Assembly (NCBI GenBank): GCA_028868995.1
Contig: JAGWTH010000002.1
Location: forward strand, 1-64,000
Direction: 5' to 3'
From: Burkholderiales bacterium
GTDB lineage: Bacteria; Pseudomonadota; Gammaproteobacteria; Burkholderiales; Burkholderiaceae_C
DNA: 64,000 bases
The notes under the pieces are model-generated. The model saw only the letters and a program-made list of their open reading frames with translations, ran no database searches and was not told where the DNA came from. Shown here piece after piece: positions 1-8,750 of the stretch. Made by a program: the position numbers and the translations under genes. Positions within the stretch are counted from its first letter, which is position 1, and each line of letters begins with the position of its first letter.

Positions 1-534
1 CGGGCGCGCCTGGGGCGCGGGGCGGACCGGCAGGGGCGGCGCCGGCTGCACCCGGGGCGCCGGCCGGACCGGCGGCGGGACTTGCGGGGCGGGGACGATC
101 CTCGGGGGCGGTGCGGTCCGCACCGGCGGCGGCGCGGGGTGCGCCCAGCGGTACCGGTCGCGGTACCACGGCTCGTGCGGGTAGTAGGTGCCCCAGTAGT
201 CATCGAGGATGAAGACGACGATCGCGATCCCCACCACGGGCGCGATGCCGGGGAACGGCACATAGCCCTGCTGGTAAAGGTAGCGCAGATTGCCCGCGTA
301 CACCCAGCCGCGGGCGACGTCGAAGCTGACGTCGCACCAGGAATATCCGGTCACGCACCCGTGGACCAGGACCTGCGCCTGCGGCGGGAGCACGGCGACG
401 ATGGGGTAGGCGCGGCCGGGGCCGGCGCGCAGGTTGACGCTCTTGGCGGTGATGGCGAACTGCTGCGCGCCGGCCGCCAGGGGCAGCATGCCGAGCGCGG
501 CGGCGAGGATCAGGGGAGCTCCTAGGCGTTTCAT
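1..534 (-). CDS. SH3-like domain secreted protein (3' part beyond window)
   Basis: This reading frame starts at an ATG at 534 and stays open to the first base of the window, so only the first 178 codons are seen. It begins with a signal peptide (MKRLGAPLILAAALGMLPLA, then AGAQQ). Residues about 27-87 look like a bacterial SH3 domain, with the typical NLRAGPG and GWVYAGNL motifs and two cysteines (GCVTGYSWC). A hydrophobic stretch follows at about 96-112 (VVGIAIVVFIL), then an aromatic YY/WY-rich patch and a tail from about 133 made almost entirely of Pro, Val, Arg and Ala repeats. The family is periplasmic and often binds cell wall; the exact role here is unknown. It is divergent from the next gene. 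Confidence 0.75.
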   Translation of the reverse strand, partial: MKRLGAPLILAAALGMLPLAAGAQQFAITAKSVNLRAGPGRAYPIVAVLPPQAQVLVHGCVTGYSWCDVSFDVARGWVYAGNLRYLYQQGYVPFPGIAPVVGIAIVVFILDDYWGTYYPHEPWYRDRYRWAHPAPPPVRTAPPPRIVPAPQVPPPVRPAPRVQPAPPLPVRPAPQARP

Positions 535-710
535 GGCAGTCCTTCCGGTGCGTGGCACGGCCGTCGTTCGACTTTAGGGACCGGGGACCGCGCGGACTTG
601 ATGCGCGTCAACGGCGCTGCCCGGACCGCTCGTGCGCCGGGCGCCGGAAAAATGTGCGAGGATGGCCGCGACGGATGGGCAGCAGTCCGATCCCGGAGAA
701 GGTGCCGAAC

Positions 711-1595
711 GTGGAGACCTCATCTGCCAGCGAGCCGGCGGCGGCGAACGCGCCCGCGCCCGTGCGTCCGTGCCGCAACTGCGGCCAGCCGGCGCCGGGG
801 CGTTACTGCCCCGCCTGCGGCCAGGCCACCGAGACCGCGCAGCGCGGCCTGCGCGAGCAGGCCCGTGCCGCCTACCAGGAATGGCTGGCTCCCCGCGGGC
901 GCATCACGCTGACGCTGCGCAAGCTGCTGTTCTCGCCCGGCACGCTGACGGTCGATTACCTGGAGGGCCGGCGGGCACGCTACCTGGCCCCCTTTCGCCT
1001 CTACCTGTGGGTGAGCGTGCTGGTGCTGGCGGCCGTCCAGCTGCTGAACCTCGACTTCGTCCTGCGGGTGTGGGGCAGCCAGGGCGTCGGTGTCCTGCGG
1101 GGCGCCCAGGTGCCCGTGTCGGAAATGCAGATCCAGGCCCGCTGGACCCCGGTGGAGGTGATCGTGCGCCACGTGCCCACGCCCGGCGTGGCGCGTTTCT
1201 CCGAGCTGTCGGCCGAGGAGAAGGTGAGGTTCCTGCGGGGCCGCCGGGCCCGCTACCTGTCCTCCATGCTCCTGGTGCTGGTGCCCGCGTTCGCGGCGAT
1301 GCTGGCCGCTTGCTTCCACCGCCGGCACCGGCGGTTCATGGAGCACCTGGTGTTCGCCTTCCACATCCAGGCCTTCGTCCTGCTGGCGGTGCTGGCCGAG
1401 TCGATGTTCCTGCGTGTGGTCTTCGCCAACGTGGTCACCTGGGGGATGTTCGCCTACTTCGTGGTCGCGGCCCGCCGGGTGTACGGCACCGGCTGGGCGG
1501 AGACGGTCGTGCGCGGGGCCGTGGCGATGGCGGGCTATTTCGCGCTGTTCTACCTGGCCAACCTGGGCCTGATCCTGCTGCTGATCTCCCTGTGA
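711..1595 (+). CDS. DUF3667-type zinc-ribbon membrane protein
   Basis: The N-terminus carries a zinc ribbon of the form CxxC-8 residues-CxxC (CRNCGQ and CPACGQ). The motif LFSPGTLTVDYLEGRRARYLAPFRLYLW that follows is characteristic of DUF3667 proteins. About five hydrophobic segments come after it, the last at the very C-terminus, so it is an integral membrane protein of unknown function. The GTG at 711 was chosen because GGAGAAGG lies 8 bases upstream (695-702) and the resulting 294-residue protein begins just before the zinc ribbon; an ATG at 675 in the same frame has no good ribosome binding site. It stands alone, divergent from the SH3 protein and convergent with the next gene. Confidence 0.8.
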   Translation: METSSASEPAAANAPAPVRPCRNCGQPAPGRYCPACGQATETAQRGLREQARAAYQEWLAPRGRITLTLRKLLFSPGTLTVDYLEGRRARYLAPFRLYLWVSVLVLAAVQLLNLDFVLRVWGSQGVGVLRGAQVPVSEMQIQARWTPVEVIVRHVPTPGVARFSELSAEEKVRFLRGRRARYLSSMLLVLVPAFAAMLAACFHRRHRRFMEHLVFAFHIQAFVLLAVLAESMFLRVVFANVVTWGMFAYFVVAARRVYGTGWAETVVRGAVAMAGYFALFYLANLGLILLLISL

Positions 1596-1610
1596 GGCCC
1601 GCGGCGCGCC

Positions 1611-2093
1611 TCAGCGCACCGGCTTCGGCTTCGACTCCAGTCCGGCGATTTCGATCAGCCCGCGCAGCACGGCCTCGGTGGCGGCGATCAGCCAGGGGTG
1701 CCGGTCCGGGCTGATGGACGTGCACTCGTGCACGATCAGGTCGCGGTACCGCGCGGCCAGGCAGAACAGGTCCCAGTCCTCTTCGCCGAAGCGCTGCGCC
1801 GGCCCGCGCGCGCCGTGCAGGCGCAGCACCTCCTGCACCAGCTCCACCGGGCCGGTGGCGCGGAACTGGCGATGCCGCATCTCCGCGGTGCTGGCGGGGC
1901 GCCCGGGCGCGTGCACGACCAGCGAGCGCGCCAGCGCCTCGACCGCCGACACCACGGTGACCAGGCGGGTGGAGCCCGGCTCGCCGTGCGCGCCGGCCAG
2001 CCGCTGCCGGATCACGCGCAGCCGCGCGGCCGGCGTGGCCGCGGCGTAGGCGCGCTGCAGTTCCTCGGGGTGCTCGAGCAAGTCCGGATGCAT
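1611..2093 (-). CDS. Hypothetical HEPN-like protein with R-x4-H motif
   Basis: This is a 160-residue protein without signal peptide or membrane segment, rich in helix-forming residues. I do not recognise the family. Near the C-terminus it has RDLIVH (R117 to H122), which fits the R-x4-6-H signature of HEPN ribonuclease domains, including the polar residue right after the arginine; it is embedded in a helix-like stretch following FGEEDWDLF. HEPN proteins often act with a nucleotidyltransferase antitoxin, but no such partner lies beside it. The gene ends 15 bases from the stop of the DUF3667 gene (convergent), and its start lies about 120 bases from the break point of the truncated urtA. The HEPN assignment is an inference from one motif. 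Confidence 0.55.
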   Translation of the reverse strand: MHPDLLEHPEELQRAYAAATPAARLRVIRQRLAGAHGEPGSTRLVTVVSAVEALARSLVVHAPGRPASTAEMRHRQFRATGPVELVQEVLRLHGARGPAQRFGEEDWDLFCLAARYRDLIVHECTSISPDRHPWLIAATEAVLRGLIEIAGLESKPKPVR

Positions 2094-2210
2094 GCCGGAA
2101 GTGTAGGCAGCGCGCGCGGTCGGGACTGCGCATTCCGCACGGTTCGCGCGGCCGGGGCGGGTCACTGTCGCGGGGAGGTGACAAGAAGGCTGCGCGCCGC
2201 CGTACGCCAT

Positions 2211-2963
2211 GTGCCGTACCCGCGCACCACCAACAAGATCCTGCGCGCCTTCCTGCACACCAAGGGCATCACCGATGCCGACATCATGGAGGAGTACACG
2301 CCCTTCGGCCACAGCGACTACCAGACCATCATCGCGAAGATCAAGAAGTTCGCGAGCGAGGGCAAGAAGACCGCGGTGATCTCCACCATCAACGGCGACT
2401 CCAACGTGCCCTTCTACAAGGAGCTGGGCAACGCCGGCCTGAAGGCCAAGGACGTGCCGGTGGTCGCCTTCTCCGTGGGCGAGGAGGAGCTGCGCGGCGT
2501 CGACACCAAGCCGCTGGTGGGCCACCTGGCCGCCTGGAACTACTTCATGTCCATCAAGAACCCGACCAACGCGGCGTTCATCAAGGAGTGGAGCGCCTAC
2601 GCCAAGGCCCACAACGTGCCGGGCCACAAGGACAAGCCGCTGACCAACGACCCGATGGAGGCCACCTACATCGGCGTGCACATGTGGGCGCAGGCGGTCG
2701 AGAAGGCCAAGAGCACCGACGTCGACAAGGTGATCGCCGCCATGGCGGGCCAGACCTTCAAGGCGCCCTCGGGCTTCACCATCGAGATGGACCCGAAGAA
2801 CCACCACCTGCACAAGCCGGTGTTCATCGGCGAGGTGAGGGCGGACGGCCAGTTCAACATCGTCTGGAAGACCCCCGGCCCGATCAAGGCCAAGCCGTGG
2901 TCTCCCTACATCGAGGGCAACGACAAGAAGAAGGACGAGCCGGACGGCAAGACGAAGATCTGA
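2211..2963 (+). pseudogene. urtA: Truncated urea ABC transporter substrate-binding protein (C-terminal part)
   Basis: The 250 residues from VPYPRTTNKILRAFLHTKG to the end match the C-terminal part of the urea receptor UrtA (EEYTPFGHSDYQTI, STINGDSNVPFYKEL, AAWNYFMS, TYIGVHMWAQAVEKA). A complete UrtA has about 415-430 residues, so the signal peptide and roughly the first 170-180 residues are missing. Upstream of about 2215 there is no UrtA-like sequence in any frame, although the frame stays open because of the high GC. GTG codons at 2178 or 2211 could allow translation, but the product would lack export signal and half of the binding lobes. The urtBCDE genes downstream look intact. The cause could be a real deletion or rearrangement, or an assembly join. 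Confidence 0.8.
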
Positions 2964-2967
2964 CGCC

Positions 2968-3023
2968 CCCCGAAGCGGCCTGCGGCCGCCTCCCCCACTG
3001 GGGGGCGGCGCGGCCGCTTGGGG
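2968..3023. repeat. Intergenic inverted repeat between urtA and urtB
   Basis: The outer arms are CCCCGAAGCGGCC (2968-2980) and GGCCGCTTGGGG (3012-3023), complementary except for one extra G. Inside is a second short hairpin CCCCC-act-GGGGG. Repeats of this GC-rich type are common between genes in Comamonadaceae genomes. There is no following T-run, so it is not a classical terminator; it may stabilise the urtA transcript end. Confidence 0.55.
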
Positions 3024-3097
3024 CGGCCCGGCGCGGCGCGCCCCCGACCCAGGTGCTTGCAGTGTGGGCAGCGTGCTGTCCACTTTCCAGGTTCCTC

Positions 3098-4666
3098 ATG
3101 ATCCGAAGACTCGTTTTCCTCCTCGCGCTGCTGGCGGCCGGTGCCGCCCACGCGCTCACCGCCGACGAAGCCAGGGCCATCGCCATCGGCGAGATGGACG
3201 ACCGCATCGCGGCCCTCGACAAGGCGGTGGCCGACGCCGACGACCGCACGGCGGCCTTCATCCAGGCGCTGGCCGACGAGGTGGTGAAGACCTCCGGCGG
3301 CAAGGTGTTCGTCGTGCGCGACGGGAAGGGCACCGACCCGGTCACCGGCGGCGCGGTCACGGTGCCCGCCGACGCCGACGACGTGGTGAGCAACAACCGC
3401 ATGCGCGGTGAGCTGGACACGGCGCTGTCGGCGCTGAAGCTGTTCTCCCACGACCCGAAGGTGCGCGCCGCGGCCGCCGGCGACCTGCTCAAGGAGGCCG
3501 ACGAGACCAAGCTGCCCCTGATCGAGAAAGCCCTGGCGGCCGAACACGATGCCGGCATCCAGGACCAGCTGCGGCTGGCGCGCGCCGCGGTGATGCTGAA
3601 CTCCGCCGACGCGGGCAAGCGCCTGCACGCGGCGCAGCTGCTGGCCGAGGCGAAGCGCCCCGCCACCCGCAACCTGCTGCTGGAGCGGCTGAAGGCCGAG
3701 ACCGACCCGCAGGTCAAGGCGGCGCTGCAGGCTTCGCTCCAGCGCGTCGAGGCCTCGCTGGCCTGGGGCGAGCGCGCCGCCGCCGTGTTCTCCGGCATCA
3801 GCCTGGGCTCCATCCTGCTGCTGGTGGCGCTGGGCCTGGCCATCACCTACGGGCTGATGGGCGTGATCAACATGGCCCACGGCGAGCTGATGATGATCGG
3901 CGCCTACGCCACCTATGTCGTGCAGGGCGTCTTCCAGAAGTACCTGCCGGGCGCGTTCGACTGGTACCTGGTGGCGGCGGTGCCGGTGTCCTTCGCCGCA
4001 TCGGCGGTGATGGGCGCGATCCTGGAGCGCGGCGTGATCCGCTTCCTGTACGGCCGGCCGCTGGAGACGCTGCTGGCCACCTGGGGCATCAGCCTGATGC
4101 TGATGCAGCTGGTGCGCTCGATCTTCGGCGCGCAGAACGTCGGCGTGGAGAACCCGAGCTGGATGAGCGGCGGCCTGGTGCTGGACAACCTGCAGCTGCC
4201 CTGGAACCGGATCGTCATCATCGGCTTCGCCTTCGCGGTGCTGGCGGGCATGGCGCTGCTGATCTCGCGCACGCGGCTGGGCCTGTTCGTGCGCGGCGTC
4301 ACGCAGAACCGGCCGATCGCCTCCTGCATGGGCGTCAACACGGCGCGCATCGACACCTATGCCTTCGCGCTGGGCTCCGGCATCGCCGGCCTGGCCGGCT
4401 GCGCATTGAGCCAGATCGGCAACGTGGGGCCCGACCTCGGGCAGTCCTACATCGTCGACAGCTTCATGGTGGTGGTGCTGGGCGGCGTCGGCCAGCTGGC
4501 CGGCACGGTGTACGCCGCGCTGGGCCTGGGCATCCTCAACAAGTTCATCGAGGGCTGGGCCGGCGCGGTGCTGGCCAAGATCACGGTGCTGGTGCTGATC
4601 GTGGTGTTCATCCAGAAGCGGCCGCAGGGGCTGTTCGCGGTGAAGGGAAGGAGCGCCGAGGCATGA
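3098..4666 (+). CDS. urtB: Urea ABC transporter permease UrtB
   Basis: Permease subunit of the high-affinity urea transporter in the inner membrane. The 522-residue protein begins with a signal-like segment (MIRRLVFLLALLAAGAAHAL), followed by a periplasmic helical domain of about 200 residues typical of the long UrtB form. A LivH-type permease domain of about 300 residues follows, with the hallmark GLAITYGLMGVINMAHGELM and about eight hydrophobic segments. The ATG at 3098 gives the signal peptide; longer in-frame extensions would run through the repeat. The stop overlaps the urtC start (ATGA), so the two are translationally coupled. The binding protein gene upstream is truncated, which questions whether the transporter still works with its own receptor. 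Confidence 0.95.
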   Translation: MIRRLVFLLALLAAGAAHALTADEARAIAIGEMDDRIAALDKAVADADDRTAAFIQALADEVVKTSGGKVFVVRDGKGTDPVTGGAVTVPADADDVVSNNRMRGELDTALSALKLFSHDPKVRAAAAGDLLKEADETKLPLIEKALAAEHDAGIQDQLRLARAAVMLNSADAGKRLHAAQLLAEAKRPATRNLLLERLKAETDPQVKAALQASLQRVEASLAWGERAAAVFSGISLGSILLLVALGLAITYGLMGVINMAHGELMMIGAYATYVVQGVFQKYLPGAFDWYLVAAVPVSFAASAVMGAILERGVIRFLYGRPLETLLATWGISLMLMQLVRSIFGAQNVGVENPSWMSGGLVLDNLQLPWNRIVIIGFAFAVLAGMALLISRTRLGLFVRGVTQNRPIASCMGVNTARIDTYAFALGSGIAGLAGCALSQIGNVGPDLGQSYIVDSFMVVVLGGVGQLAGTVYAALGLGILNKFIEGWAGAVLAKITVLVLIVVFIQKRPQGLFAVKGRSAEA

Positions 4667-5778
4667 GCGGCGTACCCCCCGATACCGTCGTCCTGCCGCG
4701 GCGCCCGCCGCTGCTCACCCGGTCCGGCTGGACCGCCTTTCTCGTCGCCCTGGTCGCCGTCTGCGCCGTCGCGCCGGTGCTCAACCTCGTCGTGCCCGCG
4801 GCCAGCCCCCTGCACCTGAGCGACTTCACCGTGGCGCTGGTCGGCAAGATCATGTGCTACGCGATCTGCGCCCTGGCGATGGACCTGATCTGGGGCTACA
4901 CCGGCATCCTGTCGCTGGGCCACGGGCTGTTCTTCGCGCTGGGCGGCTATGCCATGGGCATGTACCTGATGCGCCAGATCGGCCGCGACGGCAACTACCA
5001 CAGCGACCTGCCGGACTTCATGGTGTTCCTGGACTGGAAGGCGCTGCCCTGGCACTGGGCGCTGTCCGGCAGCTTCGCCGCCACCCTGTTCCTCGTGGTG
5101 GCGGTGCCCGCGCTGGTGGCCTTCGTGTTCGGCTATTTCGCCTTCCGCTCGCGCATCAAGGGCGTGTACTTCTCGATCATCACGCAGGCCCTGACCTACG
5201 CGGCGATGCTGCTGTTCTTCCGCAACGAGACCGGCTTCGGCGGCAACAACGGCTTCACCGACTTCAAGCGCATCCTGGGCATCCCGATCGCCACGCCGCA
5301 GATGCGCATGGTGCTGTTCGTGCTGACGGGCCTGGCGCTGCTGGGCTTCTACCTGCTGGCCCGCTTCCTGGTCGCCAGCAAGTTCGGCCGGGTGCTGCAG
5401 GCCATCCGCGACGCGGAGTCGCGCGTCATGTTCTGCGGCTACAACCCGATCGGCTACAAGCTGGCCGTGTGGACGCTCAGCGCGGTCATGTGCGGCGTGG
5501 CCGGCGCGCTGTACGTGCCGCAGGTGGGCATCATCAACCCGACCGAGATGAGCACGGCCAGCTCGATCGAGATCGCCATCTGGGCGGCGGTCGGCGGCCG
5601 CGCCACGCTGATCGGGCCCATCGTCGGCGCCTTCCTGGTCAACGGCGCCAAGAGCTGGCTGACGGTCGCGGCGCCTGACTTCTGGCTGTATTTCCTCGGT
5701 GCGCTGTTCATCGCGGTGACGCTGTTCCTGCCCCAGGGCGTGATGGGGCTGGTGAAGAAGCTCGGGAGGAAGGCATGA
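4663..5778 (+). CDS. urtC: Urea ABC transporter permease UrtC
   Basis: Second permease subunit, LivM-like, 371 residues, the usual length. Diagnostic stretches are MDLIWGYTGILSLGHGLFFALGG and the long loop between the first helices (GRDGNYHSDLPDFMVFLDW), which is specific to UrtC rather than LivM. IQAIRDAESRVMFCGYN-like sequence (LQAIRDAESRVMFCGYNPIG) marks the cytoplasmic coupling loop that meets the ATPases. It starts with ATG overlapping the urtB stop by four bases and ends in the same way on urtD. Confidence 0.95.
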   Translation: MSGVPPDTVVLPRRPPLLTRSGWTAFLVALVAVCAVAPVLNLVVPAASPLHLSDFTVALVGKIMCYAICALAMDLIWGYTGILSLGHGLFFALGGYAMGMYLMRQIGRDGNYHSDLPDFMVFLDWKALPWHWALSGSFAATLFLVVAVPALVAFVFGYFAFRSRIKGVYFSIITQALTYAAMLLFFRNETGFGGNNGFTDFKRILGIPIATPQMRMVLFVLTGLALLGFYLLARFLVASKFGRVLQAIRDAESRVMFCGYNPIGYKLAVWTLSAVMCGVAGALYVPQVGIINPTEMSTASSIEIAIWAAVGGRATLIGPIVGAFLVNGAKSWLTVAAPDFWLYFLGALFIAVTLFLPQGVMGLVKKLGRKA

Positions 5779-6650
5779 CCCCCGACCTGATGGACGAAGG
5801 CGCCCGGCGGGTGTCCGCCTATGCCCGGCTCGCCGCCCGCGACAAGACCGAATCCGGCGGCCGCGCCGCGGCGACGGGCCGGCCGGTGGTGCCGGGGGAG
5901 GTGGACGTCGCGCACGGCCGCATCCTGTACCTGGAGGACGTCAGCGTCAGCTTCGACGGCTTCCGCGCGATCAACAGGCTGTCGCTGGACATCGCCCCGG
6001 GCGAGCTGCGCTGCATCATCGGCCCCAATGGCGCCGGCAAGACCACCATGATGGACATCATCACCGGCAAGACCCGTCCCGACGAGGGCACGGTGTTCTT
6101 CGGCAGCACGATCGACCTGCTGCGCTACAAGGAGGCCGAGATCGCCCAGATGGGCATCGGCCGCAAGTTCCAGAAGCCCACGGTGTTCGAGCAGCTCACG
6201 GTCTACGAGAACCTGGAGCTGGCGCTGAAGACCGACAAGGGCGTGCCGGCCTCGGTGTTCTTCCGGCCCTCGTCCGGGGACAGCGACCGGCTGGCCCAGG
6301 TGCTGCGCACCATCCACCTGGCCGGCAGCGTGAACCGGCCCGCCGGCACCCTGAGCCACGGGCAGAAGCAGTGGCTGGAGATCGGCATGCTGCTGATGCA
6401 GGACCCGAAGCTGCTGCTGCTGGACGAGCCGGTGGCCGGCATGACCGACGAGGAAACCGAGCGGACGGCGGAACTGTTCCTGTCGCTGAAGGGCAGGCAT
6501 TCGCTGATGGTGGTGGAGCACGACATGTCCTTCATCAAGACCATCTCCGAGAAGGTGACCGTGCTGCACGAGGGCTCGGTGCTGGCCGAGGGCAGCCTGG
6601 AGGAGGTGCAGGCGGACGAGCGGGTGATCGAGGTGTACCTTGGCCGCTGA
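5775..6650 (+). CDS. urtD: Urea ABC transporter ATP-binding protein UrtD
   Basis: ATPase subunit of the urea transporter. It has Walker A GPNGAGKTT, the signature LSHGQKQWLEIGM (a glutamine-rich variant usual for UrtD), Walker B LLLLDEPVAGM and the switch histidine in VVEHDMSF. About 45 residues precede the first ABC strand (ILYLEDVSVSF), a moderately long N-terminal extension of 291 residues in total. The ATG at 5775 overlaps the urtC stop (ATGA), which supports this start. It would form a heterodimer with UrtE. Confidence 0.94.
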   Translation: MTPDLMDEGARRVSAYARLAARDKTESGGRAAATGRPVVPGEVDVAHGRILYLEDVSVSFDGFRAINRLSLDIAPGELRCIIGPNGAGKTTMMDIITGKTRPDEGTVFFGSTIDLLRYKEAEIAQMGIGRKFQKPTVFEQLTVYENLELALKTDKGVPASVFFRPSSGDSDRLAQVLRTIHLAGSVNRPAGTLSHGQKQWLEIGMLLMQDPKLLLLDEPVAGMTDEETERTAELFLSLKGRHSLMVVEHDMSFIKTISEKVTVLHEGSVLAEGSLEEVQADERVIEVYLGR

Positions 6651-6651
6651 C

Positions 6652-7344
6652 ATGCTTTCCATCCGGAACGTCCACCAGTACTACGGCGGCTCGCACATCC
6701 TGCGCGACGTGAGCCTGGAAGCAAGGCAGGGCCAGGTGACCGTGATCCTGGGCCGCAACGGCGTGGGCAAGACCACGCTGCTGAAGGCGCTGATGGGCCT
6801 GGTGACTATCAAGACCGGGACCATCGAGTTCGACGGCCGCGCCATCCAGGGGTTCACGCCCTACCAGCGCGCCCGCGCCGGCATCGGCTTCGTGCCGCAG
6901 GGCCGCGAGATCTTCGCGCGCCTGACGGTGGAGGAGAACCTGCGCATGGGCCTGGCCACCCGGCCGGGCGGCACGCCCATCCCGCCGGAGCTGTTCGAGC
7001 TGTTCCCGGTGCTGAAGCAGATGCTGCACCGGCGCGGCGGCGACCTCTCGGGCGGCCAGCAGCAGCAGCTGGCGATCGCGCGGGCGCTGGCGGCGAAGCC
7101 GAAGCTGCTGGTCCTCGACGAGCCCACCGAAGGCATCCAGCCTTCCATCATCAAGGACATCGGCCGCGTCATCCGCATGCTGGCCGACCGCGGCACCATG
7201 GCCATCCTGCTGGTGGAGCAGTACTACGACTTCGCCCGGGAGCTGGCCGACACCTACGCGGTGATGGAGCGCGGCGAGGTGGTCGCGCGCGGCCTGGGCA
7301 AGGACATGGAAGCGCAGGGCGTGCGGCAGCTGGTCGCGATCTGA
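6652..7344 (+). CDS. urtE: Urea ABC transporter ATP-binding protein UrtE
   Basis: Second ATPase of the urea transporter. The protein begins MLSIRNVHQYYGGSHILRDV, the typical UrtE N-terminus, which is why the ATG at 6652 is preferred; an in-frame TTG at 6640 with a nearby GAGGTG would add four residues. It has Walker A GRNGVGKTT, signature LSGGQQQQLAIAR, Walker B LLVLDEPTEGI and H-loop LVEQYYDF, 230 residues. The gene follows urtD by one base and ends the urt operon, facing the minus-strand cluster after about 30 bases. No clear terminator is seen. Confidence 0.94.
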   Translation: MLSIRNVHQYYGGSHILRDVSLEARQGQVTVILGRNGVGKTTLLKALMGLVTIKTGTIEFDGRAIQGFTPYQRARAGIGFVPQGREIFARLTVEENLRMGLATRPGGTPIPPELFELFPVLKQMLHRRGGDLSGGQQQQLAIARALAAKPKLLVLDEPTEGIQPSIIKDIGRVIRMLADRGTMAILLVEQYYDFARELADTYAVMERGEVVARGLGKDMEAQGVRQLVAI

Positions 7345-7375
7345 GCGATCCGGCGCTGCCGCAGCTGCGCCGCCG

Positions 7376-7789
7376 TCAGTGGGCGGAGGCCGGCGGAACC
7401 ACCGTCTCGTATTCGCGCAGCATGCCGCCGCCGGCCACGCTGCCGCTGGTGCTGCCTTCGCCCTTCACGCGGGCTTCGCAGGCGGCCTTGTCGTCGGGGC
7501 GCGTGAACACGTCGCAGCGTGCCAGCGCATTGGCCTGGTAGTCGGCGGGCGTGTCCAGTCGGCCGCGCTGCCGGGCGGCCTGCGCGTTGCGCGCCTCCTT
7601 GAGGCAGGTCTGGGTGTCTTCCGCCGTGGTCCCGAGGTGGCATGCCTGCACCTCGTTGCGGTAGCTGCCCGACGTGTCGATGCCGCTGGTGGCGGCCTGT
7701 GCCGCGGCCGCCGCCGCGGCCAGCAGGATGGTGATCCCGAACGGAAGCATGCCCGTACGGAGGGGGGTCATGGATTGGCGCTGGTTCAT
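7376..7789 (-). CDS. Small secreted protein of unknown function
   Basis: A 137-residue protein with an N-terminal signal sequence (hydrophobic segment FGITILLAAAAAAAQAAT). The mature part has four cysteines (VQACHLGT, QTCLKEAR, ARCDVF, AACEARVKGEG), probably two disulfides, and a conserved-looking C-terminal motif GSVAGGGMLREYETVVPP. Similar short proteins are, to my knowledge, widespread in Burkholderiales but uncharacterised. The start at 7789 is supported by AAGGAG four bases upstream. It lies downstream of ureD on the same strand with a 121-base gap, so it may be a separate unit. Confidence 0.75.
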   Translation of the reverse strand: MNQRQSMTPLRTGMLPFGITILLAAAAAAAQAATSGIDTSGSYRNEVQACHLGTTAEDTQTCLKEARNAQAARQRGRLDTPADYQANALARCDVFTRPDDKAACEARVKGEGSTSGSVAGGGMLREYETVVPPASAH

Positions 7790-7910
7790 GAGGCTCCTTG
7801 CCGTCGTGGAGAGGCCTTCAGTCTGGTTGACGCCGGGCCATGGCTCTGCCGGAGAAGGACCGGCATGTCCGTGGCCCTGGGCCGACATTCGTGTAGGACC
7901 TGTCCGGCGC

Positions 7911-8741
7911 TCAGACGTTCCAGCCGCGCGGTTCCTCCGGTGCACGCTCCCAGGCCAGCGGCCGCCATGCGCGCCGCACCGCCTTCAGCAGCTGCAGGGC
8001 CGGCTCCACCAGGGGCGCCAGCACGCGCACCACGACCACCTGCGGGCCGGGCGCGGTCGCGCCGGCACTCTGCGCCAGCGGATGCGCGTCGATCACGGCG
8101 CGGGCCGCGTCCAGCAGCGCCTCGCGGCGCGGCCGCGCGAGCTCGGAGCCGCACGCGAAGAAGAGGCTGGCCAGGCAGCGGTGGCCCGCCAGGCCGAGTG
8201 GTCCGTCCATGAGGCGCGCATCGTCCGCCGCGATGCGCCCGCGTTCCAGCCAGGCTCCCGCCAGTTCCAGGTGCTGCAGCACACTGCCCTGTGCGAAGGG
8301 CTTTCCGGCCTGCGGCAGGCCCAGGGCGGCGACGTCCCATCCCAGCAGCTCGGCGCCCGGCGCGAGCTCCATGCGCAGACGGTTCTCCGCGCGGCAGCCG
8401 CTGTAGTACAGGGCCTCCAGCGGCAGCCATTCCAGGCGCGCGCCGGCCTCCACGCGGATCGTCGTGTCCTGCACCGCAGCCGGCCCCTCGCTGCGGTAGG
8501 AGCGCGAGGCGCCCGGCGTGGTCACCAGGCCGTGGCTGCCGGCGCCGGCGTGGATGGCGATGGCGAGCGTGTCGCCGCCCACCAGGCCGCCCGGCGGGTG
8601 CACCAGCACGTTGTGGCACACCGCATCGCCCTCGGGCCACAGGCTTTGCAGGATCCGCAGCGGCCCGTCGTGGACGAACCGGGCGACGCTGCGGCCGCCC
8701 TCGTGCGAGTAATCGAGCCGCAGGCTCGCGTGCCAGGCCAT
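7911..8741 (-). CDS. ureD: Urease accessory protein UreD
   Basis: UreD (UreH) is the scaffold that binds apo-urease and, with UreF and UreG, helps insert nickel. The 276-residue protein shows family landmarks: LVHPPGGLVGGDTLAI, HGLVTTPGASRSYRS and LEWLPLEALYYSGC. The start lies 9 bases after the stop of an ABC permease gene, so it probably belongs to that operon. No ureA, ureB, ureC, ureE, ureF or ureG is present anywhere in the window, although the urea transporter is next door. The rest of the urease locus must lie elsewhere or is lost. Confidence 0.92.
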   Translation of the reverse strand: MAWHASLRLDYSHEGGRSVARFVHDGPLRILQSLWPEGDAVCHNVLVHPPGGLVGGDTLAIAIHAGAGSHGLVTTPGASRSYRSEGPAAVQDTTIRVEAGARLEWLPLEALYYSGCRAENRLRMELAPGAELLGWDVAALGLPQAGKPFAQGSVLQHLELAGAWLERGRIAADDARLMDGPLGLAGHRCLASLFFACGSELARPRREALLDAARAVIDAHPLAQSAGATAPGPQVVVVRVLAPLVEPALQLLKAVRRAWRPLAWERAPEEPRGWNV

Positions 8742-8750
8742 CCCCTTGCC

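Noticed and set aside
2094-2215. Insertion sequence end or attachment site at the urtA break
   Set aside because: No transposase remnant, terminal inverted repeat or target duplication could be seen.
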